From Bacillota bacterium (GTDB taxonomy: Bacteria > Bacillota > Clostridia > Peptostreptococcales > Anaerovoracaceae), in NCBI GenBank assembly GCA_016284485.1, contig JAEEOX010000135.1:1-5783 (forward strand): DNA of 5,783 nt, given 5' to 3'. The notes under the pieces are model-generated. The model was not told where the DNA came from, ran no database searches, and saw only the letters and a list, made by a program, of their open reading frames with translations. This document shows positions 1 to 5,617 of the stretch, piece after piece; the first letter of the stretch is position 1; each line of letters starts with the position of its first letter. A program made the position numbers and the translations under genes.

Positions 1-425
1 CCTGAGCCCATGAATTCTTCCAAAGGCAGCGTGTCCGATCTCTCAGTCTTCCCGGTGTATGCTCTCGACAGTATCTTCATTCTGAAGACGATCCTGCCGC
101 TGATGCCCACCGGATCTGTCACTTTCATCCTGGTCTCAGTGTCAATGAGAATGAGATCGTCTATTCCCTTCTTTGAAAACATGTACCGGAAGTTTTTCAG
201 GTCATATGATTCATCCCTGATGCCCGTCAGTATCAGGGGAGCGGTCTCGTCCAGTTTACGGGACTTCTCGCTCTGGGTAAAGACGATCTGTTCGCACCTT
301 GATATGATCTGGATAACCAGGGCTATGGAAATGAAACAGATGATGAATACAGGGAGAGCCATGGATGCCTCCACGATGTAGCTCCCCCTTTTATTTTTTG
401 TTTTCGAAGGTATCTTTGAATCCAT
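1..425 (-). CDS. TadE-like pseudopilin (3' end outside window)
   Basis: Minor pilin-like protein of the Tad/Flp pilus, expected in the cytoplasmic membrane until processed and assembled. 141 codons are visible and the frame is still open at the left edge. The leader (residues 1-14) is basic and ends KNKRG. Next comes SYIVEASMALPVF and a hydrophobic segment (about 15-41). Cleavage after Gly14 would put Glu19 at mature position 5, the classic type IV pilin glutamate. The remainder is a soluble extracellular-type domain. I chose ATG 425 because only it gives the leader and cleavage motif; GGGGTG lies just upstream. It overlaps the end of the DUF5702 gene by 35 nt. A GTG at 374 behind AAGGGGGAG is an alternative start and would give a leaderless product. 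TadE and TadF/TadG-like names are hard to separate from sequence alone. Confidence 0.85.
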   Translation of the reverse strand, partial: MDSKIPSKTKNKRGSYIVEASMALPVFIICFISIALVIQIISRCEQIVFTQSEKSRKLDETAPLILTGIRDESYDLKNFRYMFSKKGIDDLILIDTETRMKVTDPVGISGRIVFRMKILSRAYTGKTERSDTLPLEEFMGS

Positions 426-1608
426 ATTTCACCCCATTGACCGTCATCTCATATTCCACTCCCGTGTAATAGTCTGACAAAAGAAATCCAGCGCAATACG
501 TGTACTTCATGTTGATCTGTATGAGATCCATCATTCTCAGGAGTCGTGTCTTTTCGGGCATGGCTATCAGCAGCGTACTCAGATAATCCTTGTAATCCTG
601 TCCTTCGACGCGCTGAGGCCGCACATATCTTTTTTCCGGCTGATCAGTGTCTAACTCCTGATCTCCGGAACCGCTTTCTTCGGCAGCTATGGCATTTTCT
701 ATACTGAGCGCCCAGTTGGCATCACCCTTGATCACCGGGACCCTTTCGCCGTCATAGAGAAGCGCCAGGTCATTCCTCGCCTCCAGAAGCGCCCATGTCT
801 CCAGAATGAGCGCCTGAGTCAGTACTGCCTCCGGTCCCGGAGTTATGAGTTCAGCCGCCTCCAGCGCAAGCTGTCTCTTCTCGGCGCAGGAATAGAGATA
901 CACGAGATTCAGCCCGTTTCTTTCCACCAACAATCTTCTGTAAACGGCTCTTCTTGCTTTCTCATCATCCGGCTTCCCCGAGATTATGTATTCGACCTCA
1001 TTATTAAAAAAAGTTTTCCCAAGATCTCTATCGTCCACATGATCCTTAAAGACAAGGAAGATATAGGGTATCTCAAGAATGCTGTTCAGCCCGTCTGTCC
1101 CTGCAGACCCTCCTTTGTAAGAATGTGACGGAAGCGCATCCAGTATCCAGTCTGCGGAAATGTACCTGTTCGCGGACTCCCCTTCATTCTCCTCTTCCTC
1201 ATGGGATAAGTCCGCCGCAGGCCTCCACAGTCTCCGGATGCAGGCGCCCGCCTGGCTTCTGAAGTTCTCAGGTCTCGAGAGTTCATAACCGTCCAGTCTG
1301 CACTCAATGGAAGAGACGTCGATGTAGTCCTTATCACCGAAGGAATAGCCGGCATACAGGCTGAGTTTATCCTTGACCAGAATCCCGTTTGCAAAAAACC
1401 CGTATAAACCGTACCTGTCTCTTAGTTCAGTGTCATATTCTGCGGTTATGCTTCCCGCCCACACGTTCCCCAGGCTCTTTACCGCTGAATCCACGGCCGC
1501 TTTGTGGGAGGCGTTTATCACTGCCCCCGAAATGATAAGCATCCCGGACAGAAATACGGTAAGATAGACCACGTAGGAACCTTTTTTGTTAAACTTCCAA
1601 AGTCTCAT
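391..1608 (-). CDS. DUF5702-family protein of the Tad locus
   Basis: 405 residues of uncertain biochemical role, of a kind found beside tad genes in Clostridia and probably a membrane-anchored minor component exposed outside the cell. The N-terminus has the pseudopilin layout: a basic leader ending NKKG (7-10), then a hydrophobic segment (about 11-33). Mature position 5 is Tyr, not Glu. The DUF5702 hallmarks I recognise are AEYDTELRDRYGLYGF (56-71), the EYIISGKPDDEKA stretch (206-218) followed by a LLVERNGLN segment (226-234), and the C-terminal DYLSTLLIAMPEKTRLLRMM region (341-360). An acidic, low-complexity patch (136-144) and an ESGSGDQELD linker (311-320) split the body. The start is ATG 1608, which shares ATGA with the stop of the small TadE-like gene; GCGGGAG lies just before it. 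The family match is from memory of its pattern and is fairly firm; the role is inferred from position. Confidence 0.82.
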   Translation of the reverse strand: MRLWKFNKKGSYVVYLTVFLSGMLIISGAVINASHKAAVDSAVKSLGNVWAGSITAEYDTELRDRYGLYGFFANGILVKDKLSLYAGYSFGDKDYIDVSSIECRLDGYELSRPENFRSQAGACIRRLWRPAADLSHEEEENEGESANRYISADWILDALPSHSYKGGSAGTDGLNSILEIPYIFLVFKDHVDDRDLGKTFFNNEVEYIISGKPDDEKARRAVYRRLLVERNGLNLVYLYSCAEKRQLALEAAELITPGPEAVLTQALILETWALLEARNDLALLYDGERVPVIKGDANWALSIENAIAAEESGSGDQELDTDQPEKRYVRPQRVEGQDYKDYLSTLLIAMPEKTRLLRMMDLIQINMKYTYCAGFLLSDYYTGVEYEMTVNGVKYGFKDTFENKK

Positions 1609-1745
1609 AAGTCTCCCGCTCTGTACGCATCGTGTTCAGTTATCTGATCACCGAGAGCCGTGTAAAAAGTCATCATCAGCCCTATCAGACCCACCAGGAT
1701 CAGAATGGTCACAGGAACAGTCAGCGCCGCCTCCACGATCTTCAT
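1605..1745 (-). CDS. 46-residue leaderless TadE-like protein
   Basis: Very small membrane protein starting MKIVEAALTVPV, followed by a strongly hydrophobic stretch to about residue 30 and a short polar tail ending AYRAGDL. The IVEAALTVP pattern is the start of a mature TadE-type pseudopilin, yet the basic leader and the cleavage glycine are missing: an in-frame TGA lies six codons upstream (1761-1763) and no KRG-type motif is encoded between them. With Met as residue 1, Glu falls at position 5. The gene begins inside the pilin stop (TGATG) and ends inside the next start (ATGA), so it looks translationally coupled on both sides; AGGGCGAG precedes the start. It is much shorter than usual TadE proteins (over 100 residues). 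It is too short to catch by length filters. It could be a real minor subunit, a membrane-embedded adaptor, or a shrunken pseudopilin. Confidence 0.75.
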   Translation of the reverse strand: MKIVEAALTVPVTILILVGLIGLMMTFYTALGDQITEHDAYRAGDL

Positions 1746-1894
1746 CAGAATCTCGCCCTGTCAAGCGAAGAAAACGTATCGTTCACGAAGTCCGTGATCT
1801 GTGTTTTGAAGATAAGTCCCAAAGCTACCGCTATGGCGACCAGTATGGCCACCTGGACCATCTCCATTCCCCTCTTGTTGAATAACCTCTTCAT
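1745..1894 (-). CDS. flp: Flp major pilin (Flp1-like, type IVb)
   Basis: 49-residue prepilin that should form the pilus fibre. The basic leader MKRLFNKRG (1-9) ends in the glycine expected before a prepilin peptidase cut. The mature part MEMVQVAILVAIAVALGLIF is a single hydrophobic helix, and the tail KTQITDFVNDTFSSL matches the Firmicutes Flp1-like pattern (IFK-x-x-ITDFVN). Size and layout are typical of Flp pilins. Mature position 5 is Gln14, where Glu is normal; a Glu sits at mature position 2 instead. It follows tadC after 17 nt and has a perfect Shine-Dalgarno, unlike the overlapping genes around it, which suggests high translation. The stop overlaps the next start by one base. No second pilin copy is present in the window. 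Confidence 0.88.
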   Translation of the reverse strand: MKRLFNKRGMEMVQVAILVAIAVALGLIFKTQITDFVNDTFSSLDRARF

Positions 1895-1901
1895 AATCAA
1901 T

Positions 1902-1909
1902 ACCTCCTT
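1902..1909 (-). promoter_or_regulatory. Strong Shine-Dalgarno of the pilin gene
   Basis: AAGGAGGT, 7 nt before ATG 1894, is the fullest match to the 16S rRNA 3' end among the operon's genes. It sits in the only untranslated gap within the operon, consistent with the pilin being made in excess over the assembly proteins. Confidence 0.8.
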
Positions 1910-1911
1910 AT

Positions 1912-2424
1912 CTATGTTATCTGCATTACTGCAGGGGCTGACGTCATGAGGATCAGGGAAATAAGCATTATCCCCAGAGGAAAGCTCATCTTCGTCTCCG
2001 CCACCCTCATCCTCTCAAGGCACAGGCGCTTCCTCTCCTGCCAGAGTCCCTCGGACAGTTCGGAGAGTCTCTCCCATATCTCCGTGCCGCGGTTTCTGTT
2101 TTCATAAAGAAAATTCCCCGCTTTCTTCAGCTCCTTCACGTCGGTCCTGCACGAAAACTCGTAAAACAGCGAGATCACATCCTCTCCCGTCAGGTTCGAT
2201 GTCACTGCCATCTTAAGCACCCTGTCCCTGAAGAATCCCCTTTCTGCCTCCGGGATGCTGCCGTACTCGCCTGCCACGTTCATGAAAGCGTCTCTCAGTA
2301 TCAGGCCGGAATCCATGAGGAGCAGCACCTGGTTCAGAAAGCCTGGGAGTTCCATGATCACGTCCTGTTTCTCCCTGAGGGCCTTCTCTCTCTCTTTCTT
2401 TTTTCTTCCCGGTTCAAAATTCAA
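1912..2424 (-). CDS. tadC: TadC-like T2SSF platform protein, short form
   Basis: 170 residues; second inner-membrane platform protein of the Tad machine, partner of TadB. A charged N-terminus (7-20) is followed by the T2SSF-type segment MELPGFLNQVLLLMDSGLIL (24-43), helical stretches with NFLYENRNRGTEIWERL (104-120), and one C-terminal membrane segment (about 148-168). Family TadC proteins are usually longer with additional N-terminal membrane helices; here an in-frame TAA lies two codons upstream of the TTG, so none is encoded in this frame. I use TTG 2424 because AGAGGA sits 9 nt ahead; the next in-frame ATG is residue 24, inside the conserved region. It overlaps tadB by 11 nt. The TadC assignment over TadB rests on gene order plus motif order. 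Confidence 0.8.
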   Translation of the reverse strand: MNFEPGRKKKEREKALREKQDVIMELPGFLNQVLLLMDSGLILRDAFMNVAGEYGSIPEAERGFFRDRVLKMAVTSNLTGEDVISLFYEFSCRTDVKELKKAGNFLYENRNRGTEIWERLSELSEGLWQERKRLCLERMRVAETKMSFPLGIMLISLILMTSAPAVMQIT

Positions 2425-3118
2425 CTCGGTTTATCCTCTCTATCATGACCAGCGCAAAAGCCGTAAGCCCCAGAGACATCAGAGCCACCATGGCCCCTGA
2501 GGCGGAAGAATATACCGGACTCATGTACTCCGGTGCGAAGGTCCTCATAGCCAGGACCAGTGCAACAGGTGCAAGTCCCACGATCCTCCCTTCCGACAGT
2601 TTGGCTGCCATCATGGAACGGAGTTCCCTGTCCATCTCTATTCTGTCCGCTATGACCTCCGTGGCGCGGGATATTGCCCTTCCCATGTCTCCTCCGGTGG
2701 TCTTGCAGCTCTCGTATACGTTTGCAAAATCCTGTATGTCTCTGAGCCCCGAACGCTCCGCGAAGTCCTTCAGGACCTTCACGTCGGTCTCGTTGGCCTC
2801 CTCCATGCTTCTGAGCATCCTTCTGACCTCCTTTACTATGCGGTCAGTTTCTCCATAGGTGTTCCCCCAGAAGTCAAGAGATTCACTGAGAGCCTGCTTC
2901 ATGTTCCTTCCCACCGAAAAAGACGCAGCCATGGAATACAGCAGATCTTTGAACTGGAGGAGCAGTTCTCTTTTTGCCTTTTCCTCCTCCTGTCTCCTGA
3001 AGTAGGGATACAGAAGCAGGAATACTGCGGACAGAGCTGCTCCGGCCACAAAACTGTCAAAGTATATCTTTCCCAGGATCATTCCTGCTGCAGGCGCTCC
3101 CGCCAAGAATTTCCACAT
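2414..3118 (-). CDS. tadB: TadB-like T2SSF platform protein
   Basis: 234 residues; polytopic inner-membrane platform protein thought to couple the TadA ATPase to pilin extraction. One or two hydrophobic segments occupy residues 5-40, followed by a charged stretch RRQEEEKAKR. The cytoplasmic T2SSF domain (about 54-175) carries LLYSMAASFSVGRNMKQAL (59-77) and the SCKTTGGDMGRAI signature (137-149). Two C-terminal membrane helices (about 179-193 and 207-225) end the protein. The length is a little under typical TadB. ATG 3118 is preceded by GAGAGGAG at 8 nt and lies 62 nt inside the end of the ATPase gene. A start at Met13 is possible, but its nearest AGGA abuts the ATG. The overlap and shared order make translational coupling likely. 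Confidence 0.88.
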   Translation of the reverse strand: MWKFLAGAPAAGMILGKIYFDSFVAGAALSAVFLLLYPYFRRQEEEKAKRELLLQFKDLLYSMAASFSVGRNMKQALSESLDFWGNTYGETDRIVKEVRRMLRSMEEANETDVKVLKDFAERSGLRDIQDFANVYESCKTTGGDMGRAISRATEVIADRIEMDRELRSMMAAKLSEGRIVGLAPVALVLAMRTFAPEYMSPVYSSASGAMVALMSLGLTAFALVMIERINRVEF

Positions 3119-4280
3119 GCCTCGCGCTCCTCTCCTCTGCTTTTCTCAGGTTCCTGATGCCTCCGCCCTCCTTCATGAGATCATTCAGGATGAATTCTCC
3201 ATTCTCATATCCCATGACCTCCTTCATCTCAACTATGTGTCTGTTTCTGTGGCTGTCTCTTTCCAGATGGATCATCACGTCTATTCCTTCTGCGATCTGA
3301 GCTCTTATGGCCTCCACATTAAGGGACACAGCCATGAGATACATGGATTCCAGTCTTTTGAGCATGCCTTCGGCGGAATTGCCGTGGCCTGTGGACATGG
3401 ATCCTGAATGACCTGTGTTCATGGCCTGAAGCATGTCCACCACCTCGCCGCCTCTCACCTCTCCTACTATGATACGGTCCGGCCTCATCCTGAGACTGGT
3501 CTTTATCAGATCAGCCATGGTCACCAGGCCCTTCCCCCTGGAATTGGCGTTTCTGCACTCCATGTGTACGATGTTCTCTATATGGCTCAGCTTGAGTTCC
3601 ATGGAATCCTCTATCACGATCACCCTCTCCTCCTTAGGCACATAGTCCGAAAGAGCGTTCAGCAGAGTTGTCTTTCCCGATGAAGTTCCTCCGGAGATGA
3701 AGAGGTTGTATCCCGCCTCCACCAGGGCTCTCAAAAAATCCGCCTGCCCGGCTGTCACCGTACCGTTCCTCACCAGATCATCCATGGTGATGTACTTGTC
3801 CGAAAACTTCCTTATGGTCAGGATCGGCCCATTCAGGGCAACGTTCTTGTACACTCCGTTGACTCTGGAACCGTCCTCAAGTCGAGCGTCCACAATGGGA
3901 TTGAGTTCATTTATTTCCCTGTGGACGCTGCCTGCTATGTTCCTGATGACTTCCTCCAGATCCTCGGTGGTATCGAAATTCAGGCCGTATCTCTCTATCT
4001 TTCCGTTCTTCTCGTAGAAGATCCGGTCCTTGCCGTTGACCATTATTTCAGTAACATCCTCGTCCTCTGCCAGGGGGTCCAGTATTCCGAGTTTTCCCTT
4101 CGTAAGAAGGAATGTTTTGCGGATCAGTCTGTCCAGTTCCTCCCATTCCAGTTCCAGGGACTCCCTGTGGCTGAACACCGTGCTGACGATGACCGACATA
4201 GGGTCCTCACAGCCGCTCAGCATGGCGCGTCTCGCCTCCTCAAGCACCGTTCTGCCAAGTTCTTCCGTAACCATACTCAT
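3057..4280 (-). CDS. tadA: TadA/CpaF family pilus assembly ATPase
   Basis: 407-residue secretion ATPase (GspE/VirB11 superfamily), cytoplasmic hexamer at the inner membrane that drives Flp pilus assembly. The N-terminal domain (about 1-130) holds the CpaF-type segments DPLAEDEDVTEIMVNG (68-83) and INELNPIVDARLEDGSRVNG (123-142). The motor domain has Walker A GGTSSGKTT (197-205, Lys203), an Asp box IVIEDSMEL (221-229), Walker B RPDRIIVGEVRGGE (266-279) and a His box NTGHSGSMSTGHGNS (288-302, His291 and His299). All catalytic motifs look intact and the length is normal for the family. The start is ATG 4280 with AGAGGTGAT upstream; a second ATG lies two codons in. It overlaps the TadZ-like gene by 41 nt, with its ribosome-binding site inside that gene. 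The last 20 residues lie in the overlap with tadB and look unconserved. Confidence 0.96.
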   Translation of the reverse strand: MSMVTEELGRTVLEEARRAMLSGCEDPMSVIVSTVFSHRESLELEWEELDRLIRKTFLLTKGKLGILDPLAEDEDVTEIMVNGKDRIFYEKNGKIERYGLNFDTTEDLEEVIRNIAGSVHREINELNPIVDARLEDGSRVNGVYKNVALNGPILTIRKFSDKYITMDDLVRNGTVTAGQADFLRALVEAGYNLFISGGTSSGKTTLLNALSDYVPKEERVIVIEDSMELKLSHIENIVHMECRNANSRGKGLVTMADLIKTSLRMRPDRIIVGEVRGGEVVDMLQAMNTGHSGSMSTGHGNSAEGMLKRLESMYLMAVSLNVEAIRAQIAEGIDVMIHLERDSHRNRHIVEMKEVMGYENGEFILNDLMKEGGGIRNLRKAEERSARHVEILGGSACSRNDPGKDIL

Positions 4281-5106
4281 CCATCACCTCTCTGAAAAGC
4301 TTCCCCACCTGAAGTGCAAAGTCCCCTGACATGCTGATCTTCACGTCCTGCCCGTCCCAGGTAAAGGAATCCTCGTCCCGGGGGATCGTCTGACCTCTGT
4401 TGTAAACGGTCACATCTGCATCCGGGTCAGGCGCAGGCCTCCTCCTGTCCATTGCGTTTATGACTTCGATCCTTGCGTTGCCATCTATGGGCACCTTCCT
4501 TCCGGAGATCACCGCATATTCACATCCCGATCCTTCGATGATCCCAAGCAGCGTCTCTCTGTCCGGATCCTTCAGGGATATTGCCAGCGGACCGTATCTG
4601 TCCTTTGAAAGGTAAGCCCCCACAACGGGGTCTGCCCCTGTTCTCAGGAGATACATGAGTTCCATGGACTGTCTTTCCGGAACTTTCACACATTCCAGAT
4701 AATCTGGTTGCCCGTATCCGTCCCCGCTTATGTACAGGACCCTTCCGTTCAGCTTTCCCGCCATGATCCTTGCAAAGGTAAGGGAGACAGCTGTCAGTCC
4801 GCTGCCTCCCGTACCTGATGTAAAAATAAAAAGGCCTTTCGGGCCCTTATTTGCTCTCTGAAGCCTTTTCCCTGTTCTTTTGAAATACTGGCCTTCCATC
4901 CTGTTCAATGCCTCTGAAACCGGAAATATCGCCTCCAGATCGTCCTCTGTGATCACGAAATCATATTCCCCGCCGTCTTCATTAACAGTATCTGTTTCGA
5001 TGCCCGGAGCCAGTTCGGCGAACCGCTTAGCAAGCTTCATCGCCATGCCCGGATCTGCCAGCCTTATGGATATCCTCATCTTCCCAAAGCAAAACGCGGA
5101 CCTCAA
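4240..5106 (-). CDS. tadZ: TadZ/CpaE-like ParA/MinD-family protein, degenerate P-loop
   Basis: 288 residues; by family and position a cytoplasmic localisation factor that helps place the Tad machine. A short pseudo-receiver-like N-domain (about 10-60, ending YDFVITEDD) leads through a basic linker (75-90) to a MinD-like domain opening GLFIFTSGTGGSGLTAVSLT (91-110). This is the deviant Walker A site, but both lysines are replaced (Thr99 and Leu104). VLYISGDGYGQPDYL (123-137) is the next strand-loop. Later MinD motifs are weak, and residues 197-260 show no clear match. First gene of the operon. The start is uncertain: TTG 5106 has AAAGGAA 7 nt upstream and sits in a hairpin loop, whereas ATG 5079, where the recognisable N-domain begins, has only GGGAAG touching it. 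I prefer TTG. TadZ-like proteins lacking the lysine are known from related Clostridia, as I recall for Eubacterium rectale. Confidence 0.78.
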   Translation of the reverse strand: MRSAFCFGKMRISIRLADPGMAMKLAKRFAELAPGIETDTVNEDGGEYDFVITEDDLEAIFPVSEALNRMEGQYFKRTGKRLQRANKGPKGLFIFTSGTGGSGLTAVSLTFARIMAGKLNGRVLYISGDGYGQPDYLECVKVPERQSMELMYLLRTGADPVVGAYLSKDRYGPLAISLKDPDRETLLGIIEGSGCEYAVISGRKVPIDGNARIEVINAMDRRRPAPDPDADVTVYNRGQTIPRDEDSFTWDGQDVKISMSGDFALQVGKLFREVMDEYGYGRTWQNGA

Positions 5107-5115
5107 GCCCGCGTT
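5093..5115 (-). promoter_or_regulatory. Hairpin enclosing the UUG start of the tadZ-like gene
   Basis: Seven-bp perfect inverted repeat: AACGCGG (5109-5115) and CCGCGTT (5093-5099), extendable by a G-U pair. In the minus-strand RNA the loop is CUUGAGG, which contains the UUG start, and the ribosome-binding site AAAGGAA (5114-5120) abuts the stem. Four uridines and UUGCUUU follow, so it could also act as an attenuator. A six-codon frame (5103-5123, MKGTRA) ends inside the loop, overlapping UUG by UUGA. The structure is seen; the control function is inferred. Confidence 0.4.
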
Positions 5116-5136
5116 CCTTTCATTTAGTCTTTAACC

Positions 5137-5152
5137 TGATATCATCATATCA
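5137..5152. promoter_or_regulatory. Palindrome over the -10 box, candidate operator
   Basis: TGATAT-CATC-ATATCA is a perfect 6-bp inverted repeat with a 4-bp spacer. It covers the -10 hexamer and reaches the expected start point of the tad promoter, so a bound repressor would block initiation. AT-rich short palindromes also arise by chance, so this is a candidate only. Confidence 0.3.
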
Positions 5153-5172
5153 CGTCAAAACATCCTTTTCAG
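5144..5172 (-). promoter_or_regulatory. Probable promoter of the tad operon
   Basis: Extended -10 element TGATATGAT (TATGAT at 5144-5149) with a weak -35 box CTGAAA (5167-5172) at 17-bp spacing. Transcription would start near 5137, giving a leader of roughly 30 nt before TTG 5106. It is the best vegetative promoter pattern in the gap between the regulator-like gene and the operon. Confidence 0.5.
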
Positions 5173-5181
5173 CCCATTTTC

Positions 5182-5207
5182 AAAAATAGATTGTTCTTTT
5201 CGGAACA
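5182..5207 (-). terminator. Weak intrinsic terminator after the regulator-like gene
   Basis: TGTTC-CGAAAA-GAACA forms a 5-bp stem just after the stop codon (tga at 5212-5214), followed by ATCTA and five T residues. The stem is short and AT-rich with the T-run set back, so read-through into the tad operon is plausible. Confidence 0.35.
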
Positions 5208-5212
5208 CATTT

Positions 5213-5617
5213 TCATATGAGTCTGAGGTTCTCTGCCACCCGGAATATGAGCCTCTGCTGCCACTTCTTCCAGGTATTGATGCAGTGCCCCATGTCGTAA
5301 GGAACATCATAGACCAGTTTATCCTCTATTCCGTCCCTGTACTCGAAGGGTATGGTCATAAAAGCTTCCTCAATGGCGTTGATCCTCTCTTCCGTAGATG
5401 CGATCTCCACCGCCTTGTCAGCCATCCTGTCTGAGATGTAGCCGCTCTGTCCCACGATGTCCGTCAGGTCACGTCCGCTCAGGCCATAGGCGTCTCCTTT
5501 AAGATACTCCACCTTCTTCCTGAGCCTGTCAAGGTCCTTGATGGCATACAAAGCCTGACGGTACACCGTCTGCGGTAGCACATAGCTCCTGTCCTTCATC
5601 TGCTGAAAATCATTCAT
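5213..5617 (-). CDS. Small helical protein, phage-type ArpU/RinA-like transcription regulator (tentative)
   Basis: 134 residues, predicted soluble, with no signal peptide or membrane segment. The N-terminal half (18-40) is a charged helix rich in Arg, Lys and Leu. A middle stretch ADKAVEIASTEERINAIEEA (66-85) looks like a coiled helix. The C-terminal part is the informative one: IPFEYRDGIEDKLVYDVPYD (89-108) followed by a helix with WKKWQQRLIFRVAENLRLI at the very end. This resembles the sigma-region-4-like tail of small phage or conjugative-element regulators, where a Y-x-x-x-(K/R)-F helix and a terminal LxLI are common. I use ATG 5617, 4 nt after AAAGGGAG; an upstream TTG (5665) would add 16 residues without a good site. 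It lies on the same strand, 106 nt upstream of the tad operon. No other phage gene is visible. Control of the operon is only a guess from position. Confidence 0.5.
   Translation of the reverse strand: MNDFQQMKDRSYVLPQTVYRQALYAIKDLDRLRKKVEYLKGDAYGLSGRDLTDIVGQSGYISDRMADKAVEIASTEERINAIEEAFMTIPFEYRDGIEDKLVYDVPYDMGHCINTWKKWQQRLIFRVAENLRLI

Noticed and set aside
10..381. Plus-strand open frame of 123 codons at the left end
   Set aside because: It lies wholly opposite the TadE-like gene, which has a clear leader and membrane helix; no ribosome-binding site or recognisable product.
1086..1394. Minus-strand open frame of 102 codons in another frame
   Set aside because: Nested in the DUF5702 gene, which keeps family motifs on both sides of this stretch; no reason to invoke a second product.
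1586..1949. Plus-strand open frames of about 100 codons opposite the small pilin genes
   Set aside because: The minus strand here encodes two convincing small proteins with coupled starts and stops; the plus-strand frames overlap each other and resemble nothing.
2255..4329. Several plus-strand open frames of 70-137 codons (for example 2445-2858, 3697-4017, 3921-4295)
   Set aside because: All are antisense to the tadA, tadB and tadC genes, whose motifs are intact; the antisense products are Ser/Leu-rich shadows without family features.
5153..5158. TTGACG as a -35 box for the tad operon
   Set aside because: At 17-18 bp spacing the only -10 candidates are GTTAAA and TTAAAG, much poorer than the extended TGATATGAT element used in the chosen promoter.
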